A stretch of DNA of 11,731 nucleotides from Bacillota bacterium (GTDB taxonomy: Bacteria > Bacillota > Clostridia > Peptostreptococcales > Anaerovoracaceae). The translations under genes and the position numbers were made by a program. Of the stretch, positions 6,684 through 11,731 are shown in pieces; position 1 is the first letter of the stretch, and each line of letters starts with the position of its first letter. The notes beneath the pieces were generated by a model. That model did no database searches and was not told where the DNA came from. It saw only the letters and a list, made by a program, of their open reading frames with translations. The stretch spans positions 1-11,731 of the forward strand of contig JAFYUX010000046.1 in NCBI GenBank assembly GCA_017549385.1. The letters run 5' to 3'.

Positions 6684-7189
6684 GCCAGAACCTCCTTTAC
6701 CATATCCGGAGACTCCATAAACTTTACAAAGCCGATAGTACCATTAAGGTTTACAGCATTTGCCTGTACAAGTCTGCGGGAGGTTTCCTCTTCAGCTTCT
6801 GTGATATCTGCTCCGTAAAATACAGCAGAAAACATCAGGGGCTTGATATAACGTTCTTTGTGGTGCATCTCGCCATTTCTGATTTCAAAAAATGGCTCAA
6901 CGTATGATATAGAACGATCAAGGACATTTTTAACAGAAGAACTGTAGCTGCCAAATGTCTCTTTTGCGATAATAACAACCTCGTCCACCTGCGCGATAAG
7001 CTCGCCCATTTGCTGGAAACGGTCTGTTATGATGCAACGACCTGGCGTCTTGAGCCAGCAACCGAAACAACCGATGCAGTATCGGTCGATTTCCAGACTG
7101 TTTACAAATCTGTATGTATCAGCAGGCAATGTATCAAGCCCGCTGCTTTTCAGTTGTTCTTCTGTAAGGTCGTGTATAATAAGTTTCAT
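6680..7189 (-). CDS. Flavodoxin-family protein with iron-sulfur-type cysteine motif
   Basis: This 169-residue protein carries Cys38-x2-Cys41-x2-Cys44-x7-Cys52, the compact cysteine motif of iron-sulfur flavoproteins, followed by a flavodoxin-fold segment with ETFGSYSSSVKNVLDR (77-92) and a MHHKERY stretch. The usual N-terminal phosphate-binding loop of flavodoxins is not apparent: residues 5-35 instead read as an acidic segment with no Gly/Ser-rich loop. It may therefore bind flavin poorly alone and rely on the coupled partner encoded directly downstream (4-base overlap), whose loop is intact. The start has AAAGG about six bases upstream and lies 33 bases after the lipoprotein gene. The cluster and flavin content are inferred, not shown. 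Confidence 0.78.
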   Translation of the reverse strand: MKLIIHDLTEEQLKSSGLDTLPADTYRFVNSLEIDRYCIGCFGCWLKTPGRCIITDRFQQMGELIAQVDEVVIIAKETFGSYSSSVKNVLDRSISYVEPFFEIRNGEMHHKERYIKPLMFSAVFYGADITEAEEETSRRLVQANAVNLNGTIGFVKFMESPDMVKEVLA

Positions 7190-7222
7190 TTTTACCTTTG
7201 TTTCCTATCCACCTGTGTTATA

Positions 7223-7597
7223 TTAATTCTCTTTTTCAAACCTTCTTATATCGCCATTAAAATCCAATTCCAAAATATCCTCAGATACCTTAATGATTTT
7301 AATGTCTGTAATCATTTCATCTGTTGTTTCAATACACTCCAAGTGAATTTCTTTAGTTTTATCATTGTACGTGTAACCTTCGCATAAATCTGCGTCATTT
7401 ACTGGGTTTCCGCATCCACAGGAATAACTAAAATCTCCATCTGATGTAAATCTAATCGTTTCAGAATCATGATCACCATCTCTTGTCCAGCTTACATCAG
7501 TGAATAAATACTCACTGTAATCTATATCTTTCACATTGTTTTGCCCACAAGATGCTAAAAGCATCATCAGTAATAAAACAATAAAAAGTTTCTTCAT
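7223..7597 (-). CDS. Small predicted lipoprotein of unknown function
   Basis: The 124-residue product begins with a lipoprotein signal: Lys2-Lys3, a hydrophobic stretch from 4 to 14, and the lipobox LLASC with Cys17 as the lipidation site. The mature part is acidic and probably beta-rich, and contains SCGCG (near 59-63) plus two further Cys. It would be anchored to the outer face of the membrane. The start has a modest AGGGA site and lies 14 bases after the flavodoxin stop, so it reads as part of the same operon. I do not recognise the domain. It could be a surface partner of the redox cluster, but only its position suggests this. Confidence 0.78.
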   Translation of the reverse strand: MKKLFIVLLLMMLLASCGQNNVKDIDYSEYLFTDVSWTRDGDHDSETIRFTSDGDFSYSCGCGNPVNDADLCEGYTYNDKTKEIHLECIETTDEMITDIKIIKVSEDILELDFNGDIRRFEKEN

Positions 7598-7611
7598 AAA
7601 TTTCCCTGCGC

Positions 7612-8082
7612 CTACTTTTTAATCCCGTTTGCAAAAGCTTCTGCATCTTTAAGATAAGCATTATTCTTTGTCTTAATAGAAACATAACCAGATGCTTCTC
7701 TACCGAGAATATTGTCCATAGCTTTAATCTTTGCATCATAACCGGCATTACCCATATGAGTTACAACATAATATACTTCAGCAGGTAAGCTGTCCTTAAA
7801 CTGGTTAATAAAAGCTCTACCAACAACACAAGGTCCTTCTACCCATACAGGCATACCGATGATTACTCTGTCATACGCACTGAGCTGCACATCTTCTCTT
7901 ACAGATACTTCTGGAAAAGACTTTTTAAAAGATGCGACGCACGCTCCAAGATATCCAATAGCACCGCTTCTGTCCTTGCCGTCTGTGTATTCTGCAAGAT
8001 CCGCACCTAAAACTTTAGCTACTCTTTCCATAGCTAATCTAGTTGTATCTGTTCTTGTGTAATATAAACATAATGTTTTCAT
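7612..8082 (-). CDS. Flavodoxin family protein
   Basis: The product is 156 residues, a usual size for a flavodoxin. The N-terminal strand MKTLCLYY leads into a phosphate-binding loop TRTDTTR (9-15), resembling the S/T-R-T-G-N-T loop of the family. Next comes a flavin-side loop MPVWVEGP with an aromatic residue, then a third loop at VTHMGNAGYD. An in-frame TTG at 8100 would add six residues, but the G-rich ribosome site GGGGGAGGG overlaps them, and the ATG at 8082 is correctly spaced, so it is chosen. It starts 24 bases after the rRNA methyltransferase gene and is followed at 14 bases by the lipoprotein gene, consistent with one transcript. It is a probable FMN-based electron carrier or reductase. 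Confidence 0.82.
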   Translation of the reverse strand: MKTLCLYYTRTDTTRLAMERVAKVLGADLAEYTDGKDRSGAIGYLGACVASFKKSFPEVSVREDVQLSAYDRVIIGMPVWVEGPCVVGRAFINQFKDSLPAEVYYVVTHMGNAGYDAKIKAMDNILGREASGYVSIKTKNNAYLKDAEAFANGIKK

Positions 8083-8106
8083 ATTTAATCCCTCCCCCAA
8101 TCGGTT

Positions 8107-9561
8107 TTATTTCTTTGTCAGAAGTACCACTGTTTCTGTATGTGTAGAATGACAGAACTGGTCAACCTGACGGATACGGTTAATCTTGTAGACGGAGTCT
8201 TCGCCTGCAAGAATCTTAAGATCACGTGTAAGAGTACCGGCATCGCAGGATACGTAAACGATTTTTTCTGGTGATGCTTTGAGAACTGCTTCCAGAAGTT
8301 CTGGTTTGCAGCCTGCACGTGGCGGATCCATGATTACGAGATCAGGGATGATTTCTTTTTCTTCTAATTCAAAAATCTTTTCTTCGGCCTTGCCGTTGAT
8401 AAACTGAATGTTTACAAGACCGTTGATTACTGCGTTTCTGTTGGCATCGATAACCGCACTCTTTACTGACTCGATACCCCAAACGTACTTTGCCTTGCTT
8501 GCGCAATAGAGACCGATTGTACCTACACCACAGTAGAGGTCAAATACTGTTTCGTCACCCTTGAGATCAGCAAACTCGAGAACTGTAGCATAAAGCTTGT
8601 CCATCTGAACAGGGTTTACCTGATAGAAAGACAGTGCTGAAATTTCAAACTCGAGACCAGCTGCCCAGTCCTTGATAACCGGTGCGCCATAGATAACTTC
8701 TGTCGCTGTGCTGATTTCGCCGAGATTTCTATTGCTGTTGTGGTTGATGATTAAGCTCTTGAGCTCATACCATTCTTCTGGCACACCAGTTTCGTTGTAG
8801 CGTGCTTCTACTTCGTCGTTGAGTGTATCGATGGCAGAGAACATGAGATCTGCAAGAAGCTCAGGCTTTGGAACCTTTTTCCCGTTAACAACGAGAACAA
8901 CCATAACTTCACGGCTTTCAAAACCGCTACGTACGATCATCTGTCTGAGACGGCCCTTCTTTGTCTTTTCGTCATAAATTGTAAAACCGGTCTGCTTGAT
9001 ATACTCCCTGAGAGCTTCTGCAGCTGCCATAGCTGGGCCTGACTGGATGAGACATTCTTTTGCTTCTACGATATTGCGGCCCTTGCCATCAAAGAAACCT
9101 ACACGTGGACGTTCTGCATTTCTAACACTGCCATCCTTGTTTACGATAGCTTTGCCTGCATATACGCTAAATACACCCTTGTTTCTGTAATGCCATGGAT
9201 CATCCATACCGATAATAGGTTCGATTTCTGGAGCTTCGCCACCGTATATACGGTCGAGTTTGTCCTTGAGCTGCTTGTCCTTGAGACGGAGCTGAGCTTC
9301 GTAACTCATATTCTGAAGCGTACAGCCGCCGCACTTTTCAAAGTATGGACAAGGTGCTTCGCAACGGTCAGCAGAAGGATTATCAATGCTCACGATCTTA
9401 CCCTTTGCAAGATTTTTCTTTACTTCTGTAATTTCAACTGTAGCCACATCACCAGGAATAAGACCCGGCACAAATGTAACAACGCCTTCAACACGACCGA
9501 TACCTTCGCCTGAAGTACTTACATCAAAAATTTCTATCTGATAATGCTGCTTTAATTCCAT
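8107..9561 (-). CDS. rlmD: 23S rRNA (uracil-C5) methyltransferase, RlmD/RumA family
   Basis: This 484-residue protein uses S-adenosylmethionine to methylate C5 of a uracil in 23S rRNA. Residues 1-60 form a TRAM-type RNA-binding domain. Cys71-x5-Cys77-x2-Cys80 plus Cys170 match the four cluster ligands of E. coli RumA. The methyl-donor site motif is FDLYCGVGTIG (340-350), followed by DPPRAGC (412-418). The nucleophile lies in SCDAGTLTRDL (Cys439), and the base in HTETVVLL (Glu476). Length and domain order are complete. TTGGAG sits seven bases before the ATG. Firmicute members of this family may modify U1939, U747 or both, so the exact target is uncertain. No clear promoter is visible directly upstream. 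Confidence 0.92.
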   Translation of the reverse strand: MELKQHYQIEIFDVSTSGEGIGRVEGVVTFVPGLIPGDVATVEITEVKKNLAKGKIVSIDNPSADRCEAPCPYFEKCGGCTLQNMSYEAQLRLKDKQLKDKLDRIYGGEAPEIEPIIGMDDPWHYRNKGVFSVYAGKAIVNKDGSVRNAERPRVGFFDGKGRNIVEAKECLIQSGPAMAAAEALREYIKQTGFTIYDEKTKKGRLRQMIVRSGFESREVMVVLVVNGKKVPKPELLADLMFSAIDTLNDEVEARYNETGVPEEWYELKSLIINHNSNRNLGEISTATEVIYGAPVIKDWAAGLEFEISALSFYQVNPVQMDKLYATVLEFADLKGDETVFDLYCGVGTIGLYCASKAKYVWGIESVKSAVIDANRNAVINGLVNIQFINGKAEEKIFELEEKEIIPDLVIMDPPRAGCKPELLEAVLKASPEKIVYVSCDAGTLTRDLKILAGEDSVYKINRIRQVDQFCHSTHTETVVLLTKK

Positions 9562-9606
9562 TATAATTCTCCAATAAATGTTTTCACTTTTTCAACTTTT
9601 CTACCC

Positions 9607-9621
9607 GATGGCTCCGCCATC
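9607..9621. repeat. Perfect 6-bp hairpin GATGGC-TCC-GCCATC
   Basis: GATGGC (9607-9612) and GCCATC (9616-9621) pair around TCC. This is the first of three hairpins packed within 60 bases upstream of the rRNA methyltransferase gene. On the minus strand it lies in the probable leader or promoter region of that gene; no T-run follows it there. Confidence 0.6.
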
Positions 9622-9623
9622 AC

Positions 9624-9666
9624 AATTTTGCAGACACACAAAATTAGAGGCTGCGTAGCAGCCCCT
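9624..9666 (-). terminator. Terminator-like hairpins after the PrcB-like gene
   Basis: On the minus strand AGGGGCTGC-TAC-GCAGCCTCT (9666 down to 9646) forms a 9-bp stem with one wobble, followed by AATTTTG. Directly next to it, AATTTTG (9624-9630) and CAAAATT (9639-9645) form a second small inverted repeat that includes that T-run. The position, 46 bases after the stop of the PrcB-like gene, fits transcription termination. On the plus strand the same stem is followed by TTTTT, but there is no plus-strand gene to stop. Confidence 0.7.
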
Positions 9667-9711
9667 TTTTGCTCTACTATTCATGATACTTTATTTCAGC
9701 AGATATTTCCA

Positions 9712-10191
9712 TTACTCTTTGTACTGAATCTTCATATCTATCTTATCCGGTAGCTTTGTAATGTCGGTTTCCGCCACCACATATGGATATGTTGTCTCCT
9801 GTGTGAGAGACGCTCCCGCCTGAGGATCTGTAAAGAGAACATTTACAGTCAGCGTAGTTTTTCCATCTTCTTCTTTTACTTCCATATTGTCGATCTCAAT
9901 GTCGTATCCTGTGGTAGGCTTTTCTCCTCGTGTAGCCAGCACGTAAACTTTGTCGTCTACCATGCATGCCAGGGCTCTTTCCATATCTCTGTATTCCGGC
10001 ACAATCTGACTTGAAATCTGCTGAGGAACAGACTCTTCAGTCAGCTGAGTAAAGTTGACATCGGAATCGCTTCCGCCTGTTATCTTCAGGCCAACTATAA
10101 TTGCAACGATTCCGGCTACAATAACCAGAAGCTGCAGAATGCGGGTCCGCTTATTACTCTCACTGCCTCCCCCAAATGACGGCTTTTTCAT
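9712..10191 (-). CDS. Membrane-anchored protein with PrcB-like C-terminal domain
   Basis: The product has 159 residues. A basic N-terminal stretch with a GGGS run (residues 1-16) is followed by one membrane segment (about 19-37), so the rest should lie outside the cell. Residues about 80-155 contain KVYVLATRGEKPTTGYDIEI and a later TTYPYVVAETD, the pattern of the PrcB C-terminal domain first named from a Treponema denticola protease complex subunit. In Firmicutes such proteins are usually of unknown function. AAGGAGG lies nine bases before the ATG. It stands alone, with a terminator-like hairpin after it and the palindrome-filled gap before it. A role in assisting a surface protease is only a family-level guess; none is encoded nearby. 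Confidence 0.8.
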   Translation of the reverse strand: MKKPSFGGGSESNKRTRILQLLVIVAGIVAIIVGLKITGGSDSDVNFTQLTEESVPQQISSQIVPEYRDMERALACMVDDKVYVLATRGEKPTTGYDIEIDNMEVKEEDGKTTLTVNVLFTDPQAGASLTQETTYPYVVAETDITKLPDKIDMKIQYKE

Positions 10192-10222
10192 ATCACTAAT
10201 CCTCCTTATATAATTCTAAGAA

Positions 10223-10252
10223 ATTGTATGAGCCTCTGACCGGGGATATGAA
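10223..10252 (-). promoter_or_regulatory. Candidate promoter of the PrcB-like gene
   Basis: On the minus strand TTCATA (10252-10247) and TACAAT (10228-10223) are separated by 18 bases and resemble -35 and -10 boxes (4/6 and 5/6). They lie about 32 bases before the start codon. The spacer contains the left arm CTCTGACCGG of the outer inverted repeat, so this structure overlaps the promoter if it is real. Confidence 0.35.
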
Positions 10253-10371
10253 TACTAAATAAAGAGAGGTGAGGTAATAGGCTCCTAGCTCCGTCGCCCT
10301 TCGGGCTCCAAGTCGCTATGATCCTATTACCTCACCTCTCTACCATAATATTATTCCAATTCCGGTCAGAG
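10234..10371. repeat. Nested double palindrome, 138 bases
   Basis: The inner stem is perfect over 19 bp: AGAGAGGTGAGGTAATAGG (10263-10281) pairs with 10323-10341. Its 41-base loop has a further GCCC-TTC-GGGC hairpin (10296-10306). Outside it, CTCTGACCGG (10234-10243) pairs perfectly with CCGGTCAGAG (10362-10371), with A/T-rich, partly pairable sequence between. No T-run follows and no reading frame is plausible. The form (long perfect stem with a GC-rich central hairpin) is that of a dispersed palindromic element or a structured RNA rather than a simple terminator. Confidence 0.85.
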
Positions 10372-10462
10372 TACTCCTAATATCAATCTGCTGATTTTAA
10401 AGGGGGATTAGGCTGATAAATAAAAAAGCTTACCTGTGACGGTAAAAAGGCGATTTTTTAAA

Positions 10463-10650
10463 GGGAGTGAATTGGTTTCGAGATGAGCATTGCGGAGTCG
10501 CGTAGGGAAGATACAATGAGCGAACAAATACTTTGGTGTAAAAAGAACTTTGCGCGCGAAGCAAGACAAAGGCTTTTTCCCAAAGTATGTGAGCGATTTG
10601 TAATCTGAGCAGCGACGCAGCACTAGCTCATATCGGAACCAATTCACCCC
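10463..10650. repeat. Large imperfect palindromic element, about 188 bases
   Basis: The two halves align with each other's reverse complement over nearly their whole length. The outer arms, 10463-10488 and 10626-10650, match except for two substitutions and one base gap. Inner pairs include ATACTTTGG (10528-10536) with CCAAAGTAT (10580-10588), AAAAAG (10540-10545) with CTTTTT (10573-10578), and CTTTG (10548-10552) with CAAAG (10567-10571) at the tip. There is no terminal T-run and no transposase. It resembles a MITE-like or other non-coding palindromic repeat able to fold into a rod-shaped RNA. A minus-strand reading frame through it exists only because the palindrome lacks stops in that frame. 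Confidence 0.8.
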
Positions 10651-10654
10651 GATA

Positions 10655-10686
10655 ATATAAAAGCGCCGGCATTTCTGCCGGCGCAT
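10655..10686 (-). terminator. Strong terminator of the transketolase genes
   Basis: On the minus strand GCGCCGGCA-GAAA-TGCCGGCGC (10684-10663) forms a perfect 9-bp GC-rich stem with a GAAA tetraloop, followed by TTTTATATTA. It lies 14 bases after the stop of the C-terminal subunit gene and ends that operon. Confidence 0.92.
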
Positions 10687-10698
10687 AATGTTTCTTTT

Positions 10699-11631
10699 TT
10701 ATTTATCAGCTTCCTTAACCGCCTTAACGATATCAGCAGCAGTGATATTGTACTCTTCCATGAGCTGAGCAGGCTTACCAGACTGACCAAATCTGTCCTT
10801 AACACCTACCATAGTAATCTTTGTAGGGCACTTAGCTGTTACTACTTCTGCTACTGCAGAACCGAGACCGCCGATAACAGAATGTTCTTCTGCTGTGATG
10901 ATGCTCTTTGTTTCCTGAGCAGCCTTGATGATGATTTCTTCGTCGATAGGCTTGATTGTGTGCATATCGATGATACGAACGCTGATGCCTTCCTTTTCAA
11001 GTTCTTCTGCAGCAATCTGAGCTTCGTTTACCATGAGACCGCAAGCGATGATTGTGTGGTCAGAACCTTCTCTTACAACATTACCCTTACCTAACTGGAT
11101 GTCGGCGGAGTCGTCGTAGATTACAGGAATATTGAGTCTGCCAAGTCTTACATAAGCAGGACCGTTTTCTGCAGCAACCTGTTCTAAGAGCTTTGCTGTA
11201 GAAGTAGCGTCAGCAGGGTGGATTACTGTCATGCCAGGGATAACTCTCATGAGAGCTAAGTCCTCGATACACTGATGGCTGGCACCGTCTTCGCCTACTG
11301 TGATACCTGCATGTGTAGCGCAAACCTTTACGTTTACGTTTGGATAACCGATTGAGTTTCTGATGATTTCGTATGCTCTACCAGCAGCGAACATTGCAAA
11401 TGTGCTGGCAAATACAGTCTTGCCTGAAAGTGCGAGACCAGCAGCCATACCCATCATGTTTGCTTCTGCGATACCCGCGTTAAAGAATCTTTCTGGATAA
11501 GCGTTCTTGAAACCAGCTGTCATAGTTGACTTGGAAAGGTCAGCATCCATAACTACGATATCAGGATTTTTCTTGCCGAGTTCTACTAAAGCGTCACCGT
11601 ACGCCTGACGTGTTGAGATCTTTTCTGCCAT
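10699..11631 (-). CDS. tkt: Transketolase, C-terminal subunit
   Basis: This 310-residue protein is the second half of a two-subunit transketolase, which moves two-carbon units between sugar phosphates in the non-oxidative pentose phosphate pathway using thiamine diphosphate. It holds the pyrimidine-binding domain with the conserved glutamate in NAGIAEANMMGMAAG (Glu56) and the GEDGASHQ loop (113-120). The C-terminal domain (about 185-305) follows, with DMHTIKPID and EEHSVIGGLGSAVAE. The diphosphate-binding half is the adjacent upstream gene. Two ATGs are possible: the one at 11637 is only three bases after GGAGG, while that at 11631 is well spaced and overlaps the upstream stop as TAATG, so 11631 is preferred. 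The short overlap indicates coupled synthesis of the two subunits. A strong terminator follows. Confidence 0.93.
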   Translation of the reverse strand: MAEKISTRQAYGDALVELGKKNPDIVVMDADLSKSTMTAGFKNAYPERFFNAGIAEANMMGMAAGLALSGKTVFASTFAMFAAGRAYEIIRNSIGYPNVNVKVCATHAGITVGEDGASHQCIEDLALMRVIPGMTVIHPADATSTAKLLEQVAAENGPAYVRLGRLNIPVIYDDSADIQLGKGNVVREGSDHTIIACGLMVNEAQIAAEELEKEGISVRIIDMHTIKPIDEEIIIKAAQETKSIITAEEHSVIGGLGSAVAEVVTAKCPTKITMVGVKDRFGQSGKPAQLMEEYNITAADIVKAVKEADK

Positions 11632-11731
11632 TACCATTCACCTCCAAGTTCTTCAACTGCCTGCTTAGCCTGATCGTCATTTGGAGCCTTGCCGTGCCAG
11701 CCAGCCTGGTCTTCCATGAATGAAACGCCCT
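11631..11731 (-). CDS. tkt: Transketolase, N-terminal subunit, 3' end only
   Basis: Only the last 32 residues lie in the window, read from the minus strand. They contain SFMEDQAGWHGKAPNDDQ, the typical end of the thiamine-diphosphate-binding half of split transketolases, and finish with GGEW and a TAA stop. The stop shares one base with the preferred start of the C-terminal subunit, and the GGAGG for that start is inside this gene's last codons. The identification rests on the tail sequence and on the partner gene. Confidence 0.85.
   Translation of the reverse strand, partial: GVSFMEDQAGWHGKAPNDDQAKQAVEELGGEW

Larger units (their letters stand above)
10192..10698. other. 507-base gene-free interval
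   Basis: Between the transketolase stop and the PrcB-like start no convincing gene is present on either strand. From right to left it holds the transketolase terminator, the 188-base palindrome and a 91-base A/T-rich stretch (10372-10462) with only weak inverted repeats (TTACC-TGTGAC-GGTAA). The 138-base nested palindrome and the candidate promoter and ribosome binding site of the PrcB-like gene complete it. Confidence 0.8.

Noticed and set aside
8083..8100. TTG start adding six residues to the flavodoxin
   Set aside because: These bases are the G-rich ribosome binding site for the ATG at 8082.
10408..10686. Minus-strand 92-residue reading frame across the large palindrome
   Set aside because: It lies almost wholly inside the imperfect palindrome and the transketolase terminator, has no ribosome binding site, and its composition follows the inverted repeat. 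Repeats of this kind often give rise to falsely predicted proteins.
1..11731. CRISPR array, tRNA genes, integrase or defence system
   Set aside because: No regularly spaced direct repeats, cloverleaf sequence, recombinase or defence-type protein was found on either strand; the repeats present are palindromes or one short tandem duplication.

Overview
The window looks like a chromosomal segment of an anaerobic, low-to-moderate GC Firmicute of the class Clostridia. The supports are strong GGAGG-type ribosome binding sites before nearly every gene, a transketolase split into two subunits, several flavodoxin-fold redox proteins, a heterodimeric ABC exporter of the BmrC/BmrD (TM287/288) kind, and short intergenic gaps punctuated by hairpin-plus-T-run terminators. 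Family or genus cannot be fixed from this sequence alone. No tRNA, rRNA, CRISPR array, transposase or phage gene is visible.

Layout. Plus strand, 1-4332: the 3' part of an unrecognised acidic protein gene ends at 482 and is followed by a terminator-like hairpin (559-591). Two overlapping genes (618-2360, 2353-4332) then encode the two halves of a heterodimeric ABC exporter. The first half has a degenerate ATPase site and the second a canonical one. The operon ends at a strong hairpin (4363-4405) that can serve both strands, because everything beyond it is on the minus strand.

Minus strand, 9561 down to 4447: an RlmD-type 23S rRNA uracil methyltransferase (9561-8107) is followed at 24 bases by a flavodoxin (8082-7612), a small lipoprotein (7597-7223), an iron-sulfur-type flavoprotein (7189-6680) and a second flavodoxin-fold reductase (6683-6072) that overlaps its neighbour by ATGA. 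About 100 bases further on, and preceded by a hairpin, lies a gene for a seven-transmembrane protein with a cytoplasmic LuxR-type DNA-binding domain (5973-4903). A small cysteine-rich protein (4743-4447) closes this side. The membrane LuxR protein next to a redox cluster is the most suggestive functional arrangement: it could sense an extracellular or membrane signal and control the flavoproteins, but this is inference from position.

Minus strand, 11731 down to 9712: the end of the transketolase N-terminal subunit gene, the complete C-terminal subunit gene (11631-10699) with an excellent terminator, then a 507-base gap, then a membrane-anchored protein with a PrcB-like domain (10191-9712). 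The gap holds two large nested palindromes. One spans 10234-10371, with a perfect 19-bp inner stem and a perfect 10-bp outer stem. The other spans 10463-10650 and is an almost end-to-end imperfect inverted repeat of about 188 bases. They look like non-coding, miniature palindromic repeat elements or structured RNAs and are the least explained part of the window.
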